A stretch of 64,000 nucleotides of DNA from Niabella yanshanensis. GTDB taxonomy: Bacteria > Bacteroidota > Bacteroidia > Chitinophagales > Chitinophagaceae. Shown in pieces: positions 52,939-62,634 of this stretch. The DNA lies in the NCBI RefSeq assembly GCF_034424215.1, contig NZ_CP139960.1:3658001-3722000 (forward strand), written 5' to 3'. The notes under the pieces are model-generated. The model saw only the letters and a list, made by a program, of their open reading frames with translations, was not told where the DNA came from and did not search any database. A program made the translations under genes and the position numbers. How positions within the stretch are numbered: the first letter of the stretch is position 1; each line of letters starts with the position of its first letter.

Positions 52939-54414
52939 TTATCTGGGGACGTTGGTTAAGATAACTGTTTGGCCACCTTCTTTATTGGTGCTTCCGCCAC
53001 CATCAGGATTCACAAATTCGTTATTCTGCCAGGTGTGCGGGTGAATATTCAGTATAAAGGTATTCGAAACACCTATTTCGTTAGAGATATCTACCATGGC
53101 TCCAAACTCCCAGCATCCCAGTCTTCTTTCTGTATTTTGATAAAAACGGCTTACCCATGCTGCATCATCTCTTTTGTGATCCATATTCAGGAATGGCTTG
53201 TAAGTTTTATTAGCGATGCTATACTGCCAGATATAGGAATCGTGCTTGGCTGCCGTATAATAAGAATCTCCATCTTCCTGTATGTAAACATAGTTCTCAG
53301 TTACACAAAGGTTATCCGGATTAATAAGGTCGTTGCCCGGGTTAGAATCACCTTCGGCAATTACTTCTATTTTACCTTTAGTAGGGTCGGCGCTGTCTAA
53401 AACAATTTTGTAAACTCTTCCCCACATGGTATAACCAGCCTGCGGGTTTATTTTATCAGGGGACTGTCCCGTTGCTGTAAAATAAACTTCGCGATTGTTT
53501 TGAGCATTCCCTTTCCTGTAATCGATGTCCTCCACTCTTGAAAACCTGATAGCTTTCAAATCATTGGCGAGTGTATTGATCTTAGCACCGGTTTCATTTT
53601 TTGCATTGGGTATTTCTACAAATTCAACATCGTAGCTCTGGCCTTTTAAAATATCCATTTCTACCTGGTTATTGTCTTTTCTTTTAACAGCGTACAATTT
53701 GCCGTTTTGCAGATCGCCAACAGTATTAGACACATACATAACCAGTTGTCCTGCACTCATATGACCAGTAGCCCAGCTCTGATCTTCTCCCATGAAAACA
53801 ACCGTTTTGCCCGGATACGCCGCTTTAGGAAGTGGCACCGCGTTTTCCATCGATGCTTTTCCAAGGGCGGGTAAAGTTCTGTCCGTTCTTCCTTTGTCAG
53901 CAGCAGCAGCTAAAGGATTGATGCCAATAATCATACTTTCTTCGCCAGACTCCTGAGCCGTTAAGAACATCGGCCCAAAGCCATGTTCTTCGGTGGTCGC
54001 CAGCGTTGCCGAGCAAAGTCTTTTAGCGCCACCCGTATAGTCAATAATATAATCGCCTTTAACAGGTTTTAAATTTCTATCCAGGTAAACTCTTGATACC
54101 GATTGGTTGATTTCGTGGTTATTCAGCATAATATAACCTTCGCCATCAGGATTTCTCATAAAGCCGGCACCGTCGGGCTGTGCTCCATAGATAAAATCAG
54201 GACTTTGTGCCAGTACATCTTCACTGCTGATCAATGGGAATATATTCACCCCGGTAAAACCATTCATCATGTAAATCAGGGAAGGTGTTACTGATTGTGC
54301 TTTGATGGTTTCAGGCGGAGCAATAACAGGAGTATCATTTTTGTCTTTTTTACAGGCAACAAAAGCCGTGATACCTGCAGCTATAATAGTAGCAGGTATA
54401 ATAAGTTTTTTCAT
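52939..54414 (-). CDS. PhoX/DUF839-like lipoprotein (putative phosphatase)
   Basis: The protein (491 aa from ATG 54414) has a lipoprotein signal ending Ala-Phe-Val-Ala-Cys and a beta-propeller of the DUF839 type. Family landmarks visible are Asn-Asn-His-Glu near 100, the Glu-Glu-His-Gly turn near 140, Arg-Val-Glu-Asp-Ile followed by Val-Tyr-Phe-Thr-Ala-Thr-Gly, and Asp-Asn-Leu-Cys-Val-Thr. PhoX enzymes are Ca/Fe-dependent alkaline phosphatases. Whether all metal ligands are kept here I could not verify. It precedes the cytochrome peroxidase gene. Confidence 0.75.
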   Translation of the reverse strand: MKKLIIPATIIAAGITAFVACKKDKNDTPVIAPPETIKAQSVTPSLIYMMNGFTGVNIFPLISSEDVLAQSPDFIYGAQPDGAGFMRNPDGEGYIMLNNHEINQSVSRVYLDRNLKPVKGDYIIDYTGGAKRLCSATLATTEEHGFGPMFLTAQESGEESMIIGINPLAAAADKGRTDRTLPALGKASMENAVPLPKAAYPGKTVVFMGEDQSWATGHMSAGQLVMYVSNTVGDLQNGKLYAVKRKDNNQVEMDILKGQSYDVEFVEIPNAKNETGAKINTLANDLKAIRFSRVEDIDYRKGNAQNNREVYFTATGQSPDKINPQAGYTMWGRVYKIVLDSADPTKGKIEVIAEGDSNPGNDLINPDNLCVTENYVYIQEDGDSYYTAAKHDSYIWQYSIANKTYKPFLNMDHKRDDAAWVSRFYQNTERRLGCWEFGAMVDISNEIGVSNTFILNIHPHTWQNNEFVNPDGGGSTNKEGGQTVILTNVPR

Positions 54415-54518
54415 TTTCGAGTTGTTTCGACAAAAAAATGACATTAAAAACCGAAAGGGGTTAAGCCAGTTTGAACAAAAAGTTAGCTAATTGTTAAGGC
54501 GATCCGGCACGCCCGGCC

Positions 54519-55841
54519 TTATATGTAATTCCTTTTCTTTAACTCCAGGTACTTATTAATGGTATTTACTGTGAGTTGCTCTGGTGTGGTTAAAATACTG
54601 AGTATCCCATTCTGTTGCAATTCTTTTACCATCTGCTTTTTTTCAAAAGCAAATTTTTCAGCAATAGTTTTTACATATACCTGTTCCAGGTCTTCTGCAT
54701 TGGAATGGATCAATCCTTTGATAGCTGTGTTTTCAAAAAATACGACCAGCAGTAAATGATAATGGGAGATTTTTTTAAATGCGGGCATTTCACGTTTGAG
54801 TCCCTCGAGGGATTCAAAATTGGTGAACAGCACCACCAGGCCGCGGTTGGTGACCCTGTTACGTACCGTGGCGTATAGCTTTTCATAGTCAGCTTCCAGG
54901 AACTGCGTTTGCTGTTTGTACAGCGATTCCAGGATCAGGTTCATTTGCCCCGGTTTTTTATCGGCAGGTATAAAGCTGTCCATTTTTTCAGCAAAAGTGA
55001 CCAAACCGGCTTTATCCTGTTTAACCATTGCTATGTTTGATAGTACCAGCGAAGCATTGATCGCGTAATCCAAAAGCGTCATGCCATCAAAAGGCATTTT
55101 CATTACCCGTCCTTTATTAATTACACAATAAATCTGCTGGCTTTTCTCATCTGTATAATTATTGATCATCAGTCCGCCCTTTCGGCTGGTAGCTTTCCAG
55201 TTAATGGTACGATAATCATCACCGCGTACATATTCTTTTATTTGCTCAAATTCCGAACTATGTCCAAGGCGCCTTACTTTTTTGATACCGGCTTCCTCCA
55301 GGCGATTGCTGATTGCCAGCAACTGAAACCGGCGCATTTGTACAAAGGATGGATAAACTTTCACCGTATGTTGGGCGCCGATCGCATAACGTCTTCTTGT
55401 AAGCCTTAGCGGACCGGTTACTATTACATTAATATTGTCAAATGTATATGCCCCGCGGGTTAAGGGTTTTACCTGGTAAGAAATAGTTTCAGACATTAAA
55501 GCCGGTATCTGGATGATGCGTTTCCAGTCCCTTATTTGCAGCTGAACCGGTAATTCATCAATAATTAAAGCATTCACCGGGAAATTGTACCGGTTGGAAA
55601 TAAACAACGAAACGGGGTTTTCATCGCTGATGCTTAATCTTTCGGGAAGTTGCCGGGTAGCCACAATGCCGCTTTTTTTAGAATACAATAATGCCAGGTC
55701 GGCAAGCACCGCAATCAACAGCAGCAATAAAAGCAGGGACGCAATACTATAAAACGGGTGAAAGAAATAGCCCGCCATATAGAGCACCGAGCAGACCCCG
55801 CCGATGTAGTATACAATTTTATTTAGATAGAAAGATTTCAA
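54519..55841 (-). CDS. DUF58 domain protein of the MoxR operon
   Basis: The protein has two membrane helices near the N-terminus. A beta domain follows, then the DUF58 core, Glu-Phe-Glu-Gln-Ile-Lys-Glu-Tyr-Val-Arg-Gly-Asp-Asp-Tyr-Arg-Thr-Ile-Asn-Trp, and a vWA-like C-terminal part. I prefer the TTG at 55841 (440 aa, Lys-Ser-Phe-Tyr-Leu-Asn-Lys). The ATG at 55940 overlaps moxR by 53 nt and adds low-complexity sequence like that in the intergenic repeats. DUF58 proteins act with MoxR ATPases in assembling or inserting metal or envelope complexes. Confidence 0.85.
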   Translation of the reverse strand: MKSFYLNKIVYYIGGVCSVLYMAGYFFHPFYSIASLLLLLLLIAVLADLALLYSKKSGIVATRQLPERLSISDENPVSLFISNRYNFPVNALIIDELPVQLQIRDWKRIIQIPALMSETISYQVKPLTRGAYTFDNINVIVTGPLRLTRRRYAIGAQHTVKVYPSFVQMRRFQLLAISNRLEEAGIKKVRRLGHSSEFEQIKEYVRGDDYRTINWKATSRKGGLMINNYTDEKSQQIYCVINKGRVMKMPFDGMTLLDYAINASLVLSNIAMVKQDKAGLVTFAEKMDSFIPADKKPGQMNLILESLYKQQTQFLEADYEKLYATVRNRVTNRGLVVLFTNFESLEGLKREMPAFKKISHYHLLLVVFFENTAIKGLIHSNAEDLEQVYVKTIAEKFAFEKKQMVKELQQNGILSILTTPEQLTVNTINKYLELKKRNYI

Positions 55842-55887
55842 ATCAGTGAATAGTGAGTAGGAGATAGATTCTGCTTTTTTCTCTAAA

Positions 55888-56865
55888 CTACCTCGGGATT
55901 TCCAGCCCGTTGATGATCTGTTTAATAATTTCGTTTTCATTCACGCCTTCCATTTCTTTTTCGGGTGAAAGAATGATACGATGACGAAGTACCGGGGCTG
56001 CCACCCTGATAATGTCTTCAGGTGTTACAAAGTCCCGGCCCTGTATGGCTGCCGTTGCCTTCGATGCGTTCATGATCGCCAGCGAAGCCCGGGGAGAAGC
56101 GCCGAGGTAAATGGCTTTATTATTACGAGTCTGGTGCACCAGTTTAGCAATAAAAGCCAGCAGTTTATCTTCAATCAGTATCTCTTTGACCTGTTGCCTG
56201 AGCTGGTTGATCTGTGTGCCGTTTAATGCGGCTTTTACACCTTCCAATGGATTGTTATTTCCCATCTTGTGAAACAAAGAAAGTATTTTTAATTCCTCCT
56301 CTTCCTGGGGGTAGGGCACTTCTATCTTGAATAAAAAGCGATCCAGCTGAGCCTCGGGCAAACGATAAGTGCCTTCCTGCTCTACCGGGTTTTGGGTAGC
56401 CAGCACCATGAAGGGCGCGTCCATTTTGTAAGTCACACCATCTATCGATATTTGCCGCTCTTCCATCACTTCCAGCAGTGCCGCCTGTGTTTTAGCGGGG
56501 GCGCGGTTGATCTCATCTACCAAAACAATATTGCCAAACACGGGACCTTTTTTAAACTCAAACCGTGCATCCGACGGATTGAATACCGGCGTTCCGATTA
56601 CATCCGAAGGCATGAGATCCGGTGTAAACTGTATACGCGCAAATGCAGCATCCACTGCCCTGGCTACCAGCTTGGCTGTTTGTGTTTTAGCCACCCCTGG
56701 TACTCCTTCAATCAGCACATGACCATCTGCCAGCAATGCAGTGATGATCAACTGAACCATCTCATCCTGGCCCACAATTACTTTGCGTATTTCATCGGTA
56801 ATATTTAAAACCGCCTGGTTCAGCGTAGTTAAATCAATGCGGTTCTCAAAAATCGGTTCTGCCAT
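55888..56865 (-). CDS. MoxR-family AAA+ ATPase
   Basis: The 325-residue protein has Walker A Gly-Val-Pro-Gly-Val-Ala-Lys-Thr, Walker B Ile-Val-Leu-Val-Asp-Glu-Ile-Asn-Arg-Ala, sensor-1 Leu-Ala-Thr-Gln-Asn-Pro, and the MoxR signature Glu-Gln-Glu-Gly-Thr-Tyr-Arg-Leu-Pro-Glu-Ala-Gln-Leu-Asp-Arg-Phe. It is a chaperone-like ATPase. Ten nt separate it from the DUF4350 gene upstream, and the DUF58 partner follows. Confidence 0.95.
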   Translation of the reverse strand: MAEPIFENRIDLTTLNQAVLNITDEIRKVIVGQDEMVQLIITALLADGHVLIEGVPGVAKTQTAKLVARAVDAAFARIQFTPDLMPSDVIGTPVFNPSDARFEFKKGPVFGNIVLVDEINRAPAKTQAALLEVMEERQISIDGVTYKMDAPFMVLATQNPVEQEGTYRLPEAQLDRFLFKIEVPYPQEEEELKILSLFHKMGNNNPLEGVKAALNGTQINQLRQQVKEILIEDKLLAFIAKLVHQTRNNKAIYLGASPRASLAIMNASKATAAIQGRDFVTPEDIIRVAAPVLRHRIILSPEKEMEGVNENEIIKQIINGLEIPR

Positions 56866-56875
56866 AATTCAATTT

Positions 56876-58099
56876 TTATTCGTTGTTATGAAACGATTCA
56901 ATATTTTTTTGTAAGGCGATCAGCTCGGTATCGCTATATACCTCTGCATTGGTGATGCGGCCAATCTGGAGGACAATATCTTTAATCAATGATTCAGATA
57001 CACCTGATTTATAGCTCAGCTCTTTCACAAAATCCTGGTCAGGAGTTTGAGCAAAGATCTTGTAGCGGCTCCTGACATGCTCCATGAAATAAGCGCTCAT
57101 TTTCTGCGCCAGGTTGCCGTGGTCTCCCCGTTCATAATATAATAGTCCCATTGTTTTTACAAATTCAAGGGTATCGTTAGTAGGACTGTTGATAACGGGT
57201 ATAACCCTTTGCCTGCGGCGAAATTCGGTTAAGGTGTAAATAAGGAGTAGCGCTAATGCTGTTAAAACACCCGCCCTGAAATAATTGTTCTTCATGATAA
57301 AGCTGAACCATTGTTTTTTATTGTTATTTTTTGCATGAGGCCGTTTAAAGTATTCATCCCATATTACAGCAGGTGTGGCTGCGGAAAGCAAAGAGAAGAT
57401 TTTTTCGAAATACTGGATATTATTATCGTATAAAAGGAAATAATTGCTAAAAGCGATCGGCGATGTGTGAACATATAAGTGACCGTTTCCTTTTTGTAAG
57501 TGTATAAGGTTCGGCTCACCATTGGTTCCATGCCCCAATACCTCAGAAATACTGCTATCCGACCGGTTTAAAAAGCTTTCGACTCTAGATCCCGGATAGC
57601 TGAACTGCCGTTGCCCGTTGAAAGGAGGTGTGCTTATGGTGGCCTGCATCGAATCGTTATAGTACTCAATTATATCGTCATCCAGGTAATTGATTTTTTC
57701 TACATTTGCTCTTATAAAGCGGGACAGCTGGGTATTAAAGCTTAAGGTACTTATAAATACACTATTGCCTCTTTGAATGTAGTTGATCAGGTCGTCTATC
57801 TCATAGTCTTGTGGAAAAAATTCCTGCTGAACGATGACGTATAACTGGTTCTGGGGATGATACCCGAAAATTTTACTGTCTCCGGGATAGTTATAATTTA
57901 TTTTAAACTCCGCGCCCGAAAAGAACTTTTTTAAGCTTTCATGCAATACAAAAGCACCATAGGGGTTTTTATCTCTTTTATCGAGGCTTACTTTCAGGCT
58001 TGGCTTCCTGCTTCTGGGCGACGAACGCAATGCAACCAGGTAAATGATCACCGATGATATCAGCAGCGCAGTTAATATATAAGGCAATGCTTTCTTCAC
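56876..58099 (-). CDS. DUF4350 membrane protein
   Basis: The 407-residue protein has an N-terminal membrane helix. A Rossmann-like DUF4350 domain follows (Asn-Pro-Tyr-Gly-Ala-Phe-Val-Leu-His-Glu-Ser-Leu near 50, Arg-Gly-Asn-Ser-Val-Phe-Ile-Ser near 110). A second membrane helix lies at about 270-290, then a helical cytoplasmic tail. It is one of the conserved members of the MoxR/DUF58 operon in this phylum. It overlaps the end of the DUF4129 gene by one base. Confidence 0.85.
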   Translation of the reverse strand: MKKALPYILTALLISSVIIYLVALRSSPRSRKPSLKVSLDKRDKNPYGAFVLHESLKKFFSGAEFKINYNYPGDSKIFGYHPQNQLYVIVQQEFFPQDYEIDDLINYIQRGNSVFISTLSFNTQLSRFIRANVEKINYLDDDIIEYYNDSMQATISTPPFNGQRQFSYPGSRVESFLNRSDSSISEVLGHGTNGEPNLIHLQKGNGHLYVHTSPIAFSNYFLLYDNNIQYFEKIFSLLSAATPAVIWDEYFKRPHAKNNNKKQWFSFIMKNNYFRAGVLTALALLLIYTLTEFRRRQRVIPVINSPTNDTLEFVKTMGLLYYERGDHGNLAQKMSAYFMEHVRSRYKIFAQTPDQDFVKELSYKSGVSESLIKDIVLQIGRITNAEVYSDTELIALQKNIESFHNNE

Positions 58100-58920
58100 T
58101 ATGCGCCGATTTTTTTATGAAAATTAGCAAATAGTTGCTCTACATGGTCGTATTGAGCCTGATTAATGGGGAAGAGTCCATACCAGCTATACTCATACTG
58201 CCGGGTGAGGCTTGAAAAATCTGCGTGATGGGGCGTTGACCTGATCTGTAACAGGTAATCAAAATTGGTTTTATCTGGCTGATATTGAATCATTCCTTTT
58301 TCCGATAAAGTCTTTAATAGTTGAAGGTAATGAAGCCTTATAGCCAACCTGTAATTATTATTGCTCAAAGCTTCTTTTATAGCCGACTCATATTCAATAG
58401 TAAAAATATCTTTCAATAACTCTTCCTGTGGAGCTGATTGAACAGCAGCGGATTTTTTTCTAAAGAATAACAGATTGTGCTCCTTCAGATACCAGGCCAG
58501 AAGTAAAAGGAACAGGATAATAGCTACGTATATCCAGATTTCACCAATCGGGAAGCTCATTTCAGGAGCGTTCCGTTTTTCAGGTTCCGGGATGCCATTC
58601 TTTACATAGTCAAAATTGTCTTCCCTTTTTAAATTGTCGATATAACCGGCCGGAAGCTTACGCCCTGAAACGGATGCCGCCCCGCGGCTCAAAGTGTCGA
58701 AGGCATTGGTCTCAGCCCTGTGTATAGAGTCCTCATAAGACTCCTGGCCTTCGTAATCATTGTCATCGTATTCCTCTTCTGTTTGAAGAATGGTATCTGC
58801 AGCAGGAGGCTCAACAAATGAAAGGGAATCCATAGCATCAGTTTGTGCCTGCCCGGAACTACCTATTAAGATACCGGCCAGCAGTAAAACCAATAACAAG
58901 TGATACCTTTTAAAATTCAT
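58099..58920 (-). CDS. DUF4129-type membrane protein
   Basis: The 273-residue protein has a signal sequence and an acidic low-complexity periplasmic part (many Asp/Glu/Tyr, residues 35-70). A membrane helix lies at about 130-148. A cytoplasmic helical DUF4129-like domain follows, with Tyr-Arg-Leu-Ala-Ile-Arg-Leu-His-Tyr-Leu-Gln-Leu-Leu and Tyr-Glu-Tyr-Ser-Trp-Tyr-Gly. In other bacteria this domain is fused to transglutaminases. It overlaps SpoIIM by 4 nt and DUF4350 by one base, so translation is coupled. Confidence 0.85.
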   Translation of the reverse strand: MNFKRYHLLLVLLLAGILIGSSGQAQTDAMDSLSFVEPPAADTILQTEEEYDDNDYEGQESYEDSIHRAETNAFDTLSRGAASVSGRKLPAGYIDNLKREDNFDYVKNGIPEPEKRNAPEMSFPIGEIWIYVAIILFLLLLAWYLKEHNLLFFRKKSAAVQSAPQEELLKDIFTIEYESAIKEALSNNNYRLAIRLHYLQLLKTLSEKGMIQYQPDKTNFDYLLQIRSTPHHADFSSLTRQYEYSWYGLFPINQAQYDHVEQLFANFHKKIGA

Positions 58921-59891
58921 AGGGTTTGCCTGGTCAACAGTGCTTTCGCTGTGTTTTTTTTATGAAGCTGTATCGGGTAAATAATAAAATACCATATTAC
59001 AAAAACGGTGGAAGCTGCGGTTATAAAAGAGGTCAGCCACGATGCATCATTGTAGAGCCTTGTAATAAGGCCTTCAAAAAAAGCTGCAATAACAAAAACA
59101 GGCACAATCCCTATCATAATTTTTACCCCGTCTTTGGCACCTTCTCTAAAAGCCTCTATGCGCTTTTTCGTTCCGGGAAACAAAAAGCTCTTTCCAAGCA
59201 CGAATCCAGCCATGCCTGATACTATAATAGCCGTGATCTCCAGCATGCCATGAACAAAAACTACCAGCCAGAATTGAATTCCATATCCATGTGATGCAAA
59301 TAGCTGGTCAAAAATACCTACCATTGCCCCGGTTTCTGCCAGCTTGTACATCGTGGGTATGCCGCAGAAAATGCCCGACACAAAAAATATAAAAGCCACT
59401 TTAATATTGTTGATCATAATGCCCAGCCAGCTCAATAACGGGTTGCCCCCTTCATAGATACCAAAAGGGTTACCTTTTTCAATGTTTTCTATGGTTTGAT
59501 TGACATAACTATCTCCGAAGAAATTACGTGCTACCTCCACATCCTGACGGGAGACAAAAAAGCCGAGTAAAAAGAAAACGGTAAAAAGTACAAAGGAGAA
59601 TAATAGGGTTCTGTGATGTTTTTGGATGGTAAGTGGTAATTCGTACTTCCAGAAAGTTTTCAGGCGACTGCTTTCTTCCTTCCGGTTGCGGTAAATATTC
59701 AGGTACATCCGGGCCGCCAGCTTATTCAGGTAGTTAGTCGTTTTGCTATGAGCATAAAAAGTTTTGGCGTAGGCAAGGTCATCTACCGTTTGGGTAAAAG
59801 CACTGGCCATTTCATCAGGTGATACAGGGGGAGCCGCTTCATCCTTTAGCCAACGGTCTTTGTTTTTTTTGATAAATAACGCCTCTCTCAA
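58917..59891 (-). CDS. SpoIIM-like (DUF95) membrane protein, first gene of the MoxR operon
   Basis: The product has the usual N-terminus Arg-Glu-Ala-Leu-Phe-Ile-Lys-Lys-Asn-Lys-Asp-Arg-Trp, so I place the start at TTG 59891 (324 aa). A longer frame from TTG 59921 runs through a near-consensus -7 element. Five membrane helices follow, with His-Gly-Met-Leu-Glu-Ile-Thr in the middle, the SpoIIM hallmark. This organism is not expected to sporulate; in Bacteroidota the gene accompanies MoxR and DUF58. An RDD-family gene often precedes it, but here unrelated reductases lie upstream. Confidence 0.85.
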   Translation of the reverse strand: MREALFIKKNKDRWLKDEAAPPVSPDEMASAFTQTVDDLAYAKTFYAHSKTTNYLNKLAARMYLNIYRNRKEESSRLKTFWKYELPLTIQKHHRTLLFSFVLFTVFFLLGFFVSRQDVEVARNFFGDSYVNQTIENIEKGNPFGIYEGGNPLLSWLGIMINNIKVAFIFFVSGIFCGIPTMYKLAETGAMVGIFDQLFASHGYGIQFWLVVFVHGMLEITAIIVSGMAGFVLGKSFLFPGTKKRIEAFREGAKDGVKIMIGIVPVFVIAAFFEGLITRLYNDASWLTSFITAASTVFVIWYFIIYPIQLHKKNTAKALLTRQTL

Positions 59892-59982
59892 AATCAATGC
59901 GGTTAAAAATCTAAAATACAAAATTTATGAAGGCCGCAATGGTTTTTATGTGGAGATATTGTTACAATCGCTCTAAAAGGGC

Positions 59983-60960
59983 TTAACCAGGAAAATGCTT
60001 TTCAAAATAAGTCACACTTTCTGCAATCGCCGCTTTAATATCCTGGTACTGCATACCTAATTCTTTAACAGAGGTTTTATTGCTGTAATAATTCTTTACG
60101 TTTAAGATCCGCATATTATTAGTGCATAAACTGGTTTTTATACTAAACTGTCTAAGCAAATCTCCAATACAACCTGCCACTTGAAGCAGGAAGGATGGGA
60201 TAGGTATCATCCGCTGCTTTTGACCGGTGTGCTCTTTTAGCAGTTTAAAAAAATCCCGGTAACTAAGATTGTCGTTTCCTGCCAGCAGGTAGCGCCTGCC
60301 GTTTTCACCCTGATGGATCATTTTTTCTATACCCGAAGCAACATCTTTTACCGCCACGAAATTTTTGCCACCAGGCGGATAAAAAAGCAGGCGTTTGTGC
60401 ATGCCCATCAGGATAATGGCTCCGCTGCTGGGTTTGCTGTCGTAGGGGCCGATCATAAAAGTGGGATTTGCAATATGCACTTTGATTCTATGGGTTTGCT
60501 GTAACAGGTAAGCTTCCGCTGCCGCCTTACTCCGGGCGTAGAAGGAATGGTCAAACGGCTTTCGCATGGGTTGATCTTCCGGATCCTTTAGGCCATCTTG
60601 TTGAATTCCATAGCCAATGGTGTTGGCGGTACTCACGTAAATAAACTGGCGCACACCCGCAGCAATAGCCCCCTCCGCGAGCAGCGCAGTGGCTGTATGG
60701 TTAACGCGGTAGTATTCATCATAATGAATGATATTTTGTTGTGTAAGTGCGGCTACATGTATCACACAGTCTGTGTCTTTTAAATGCGCAGACAAATCAG
60801 CGGTAAGCTCGCTTTGGATCAGTATTAACCTGGGGTGCTTCCCGAAAGGCAGGCTACTGATATTGCGGGCAACACCTTTTACCTGATAGCCTTTTTCCAG
60901 TAAGAGCAATACCAGGTTTGTGCCAAGTAGTCCGCTGATACCCGTAACCAGAACTGTCAT
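59983..60960 (-). CDS. NAD(P)-dependent epimerase/reductase (dihydroflavonol-reductase-like)
   Basis: The 325-residue protein is an extended SDR. The dinucleotide loop is Thr-Gly-Ile-Ser-Gly-Leu-Leu-Gly, and the catalytic Tyr-x3-Lys is Tyr-Ala-Arg-Ser-Lys. The substrate loop resembles that of hopanoid-associated or 4-hydroxy-flavonol reductases. The substrate is unknown. It overlaps the preceding short SDR gene by 4 nt, so the two enzymes are translationally coupled and may act on one pathway. Confidence 0.85.
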   Translation of the reverse strand: MTVLVTGISGLLGTNLVLLLLEKGYQVKGVARNISSLPFGKHPRLILIQSELTADLSAHLKDTDCVIHVAALTQQNIIHYDEYYRVNHTATALLAEGAIAAGVRQFIYVSTANTIGYGIQQDGLKDPEDQPMRKPFDHSFYARSKAAAEAYLLQQTHRIKVHIANPTFMIGPYDSKPSSGAIILMGMHKRLLFYPPGGKNFVAVKDVASGIEKMIHQGENGRRYLLAGNDNLSYRDFFKLLKEHTGQKQRMIPIPSFLLQVAGCIGDLLRQFSIKTSLCTNNMRILNVKNYYSNKTSVKELGMQYQDIKAAIAESVTYFEKHFPG

Positions 60961-61742
60961 AAAATCTCCCTTTTTATATTATTGGTCAGTAAAGGTAGCT
61001 TTATCCAGATGGGTAATAAAGCCATGGCCAGCCAGCTCCAGGGGTTTACCATAATTACACGGTCTTTTTTAAACAGTTGCCGGATGCAACGACCTGCCAC
61101 TTTCTCTGGTTTCAGAAGGGTCAGCCTCCCAACAAAACCTAGCTTTTTAATACGGCTGGTTACTTCGGCATTGGTAGCCATCGCCCCGGGGTTCACTACG
61201 CTTACTACCACACCTGTATTTTTCAGTTCTTCGCTCAATCCCCTTGAAAATGAGTGAATAAAAGTTTTAGAAGCGGGGTATACTGTTTTATATCCAATGG
61301 GAGAGAAGGCCGCCATGCTGGATACATTTAAAATATAAGCTTCCTTTTGCTGTAACAGGTTGGGAAGCAACTGATGAGTAAGTAGTGATGTAGCTACTAC
61401 ATTTACCTGCATAATCGTATCGATGTATTGCATCGATGCTTCGGTGAATTTTTTAGTGCCACCCAGCCCGGCATTATTGATCAGCACCTGCACTTCAAAG
61501 TTCTGGTTGATCCAGTCACAAAGCATCAGCACATTTTCCTTAACCGAGAGGTCAGTTTCATAATAATGAACCTGGACCTGGTAGGTATTACTGATGAACT
61601 TGGCAAATGCCGCAAGGTTTTGCTGCGGCAGGCTTACCAGTATCAGGTTCAATTGCTGAGCCGCCAGCTCTTTTGCAAACGCGCTGCCCAGGCCCTGGCT
61701 GGCGCCGGTTATAACAGCGTACTTTTCTTTTCTATTTGACAT
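60957..61742 (-). CDS. Short-chain dehydrogenase/reductase
   Basis: The 261-residue classical SDR has Thr-Gly-Ala-Ser-Gln-Gly-Leu-Gly, Asn-Asn-Ala-Gly, catalytic Ser-Ser, and Tyr-Pro-Ala-Ser-Lys. A C-terminal hydrophobic segment (Trp-Leu-Ala-Met-Ala-Leu-Leu-Pro-Ile-Trp) suggests membrane association, as in DltE- or YqjQ-like reductases of lipid substrates. It leads a two-gene operon. Confidence 0.88.
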   Translation of the reverse strand: MSNRKEKYAVITGASQGLGSAFAKELAAQQLNLILVSLPQQNLAAFAKFISNTYQVQVHYYETDLSVKENVLMLCDWINQNFEVQVLINNAGLGGTKKFTEASMQYIDTIMQVNVVATSLLTHQLLPNLLQQKEAYILNVSSMAAFSPIGYKTVYPASKTFIHSFSRGLSEELKNTGVVVSVVNPGAMATNAEVTSRIKKLGFVGRLTLLKPEKVAGRCIRQLFKKDRVIMVNPWSWLAMALLPIWIKLPLLTNNIKREIL

Positions 61743-61892
61743 GGATACTAGAGCTAAGTGAAAGAATAGGGCTCGTTTACCAATTATTAAACAGGCAAGC
61801 CTGCAACTGCAGTGTTGGGTTTTCTTTTCTTATACTTTCTGATAAAGTACAAAATAATACTTGCAATGAGCATACCATACATTTTAAAAGTG

Positions 61893-62600
61893 TTATAATT
61901 TTCGCACTTTACCCGAGCCGGAAATACTGGTGTTTATGGATGGGCTACCGGAGTACCATACATCGCCACTGCCCGAGATTTGTACATCCAGTTTCTTATC
62001 GGCCCACAGCCTGGCTTCGCCTGATCCACTCACCTTTACTTTAGCTTGCTCGCTGCGCATTTGCTGGGTATGGTAGTCGCCATTGCCGGTGATACGGATG
62101 TCTTGTGTGTTGATGGTGCCGCCTTCGATAGTGATGTCGCCGCTGCCGGTGATCTCTGCTTCCAGGTTGGTCGCCGTTAGTTTAGACGCATAAATATTAC
62201 CGCTGCCGCTTACCCTAAGGTCGAGTGAGGTGGTATTGATATCGGATTTAAGACTAAAATTGCCTGAGCCCGAAATGGTAGCACCGTTCATAGATGGATT
62301 AGATACATAGATGGTAACACTACCTCCCTTAATACTGATATTGGGTTTTGTTTTGAGTACTAACGTGTTGCCTTTTACTTCGGTGATAATATAGCCTTGT
62401 AAATTGTCAGCAGCTTTTACGGTTACAGATTTAGAAGCACTTTGAACAAATTCAACATTGCCGCTGAAAGCTGCTTCTACTTTGCTGAAGTCTCCTACAG
62501 CCCGGTTTTCCTCCACAGCCGGACCATCAGGGAAAACCTTTTTACATCCTGTTGTGAAAGTGAATAATGCAATAACTACTAATGATAATAACTGTTTCAT
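61893..62600 (-). CDS. DUF2807 (head GIN domain) lipoprotein
   Basis: The protein (235 aa from ATG 62600) has a lipoprotein signal ending Phe-Thr-Thr-Gly-Cys. A beta-solenoid follows in which Gly-Ser-Gly or Gly-Asn-Gly recurs about every 16-20 residues, the DUF2807 pattern. A frame opening at 62693 would overlap the upstream gene and precede the signal peptide, so it is rejected. The role of the family is unknown. It lies 34 nt after the repeat-containing protein gene and is probably cotranscribed with it. Confidence 0.9.
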   Translation of the reverse strand: MKQLLSLVVIALFTFTTGCKKVFPDGPAVEENRAVGDFSKVEAAFSGNVEFVQSASKSVTVKAADNLQGYIITEVKGNTLVLKTKPNISIKGGSVTIYVSNPSMNGATISGSGNFSLKSDINTTSLDLRVSGSGNIYASKLTATNLEAEITGSGDITIEGGTINTQDIRITGNGDYHTQQMRSEQAKVKVSGSGEARLWADKKLDVQISGSGDVWYSGSPSINTSISGSGKVRKL

Positions 62601-62634
62601 TGGTTCTTGTTTTACTTTGTTTGATATGTTTGGG

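Noticed and set aside
59892-59921. Upstream TTG start of the SpoIIM-like protein
   Set aside because: The codon is part of a near-consensus -7 element; the conserved N-terminus begins at 59891.
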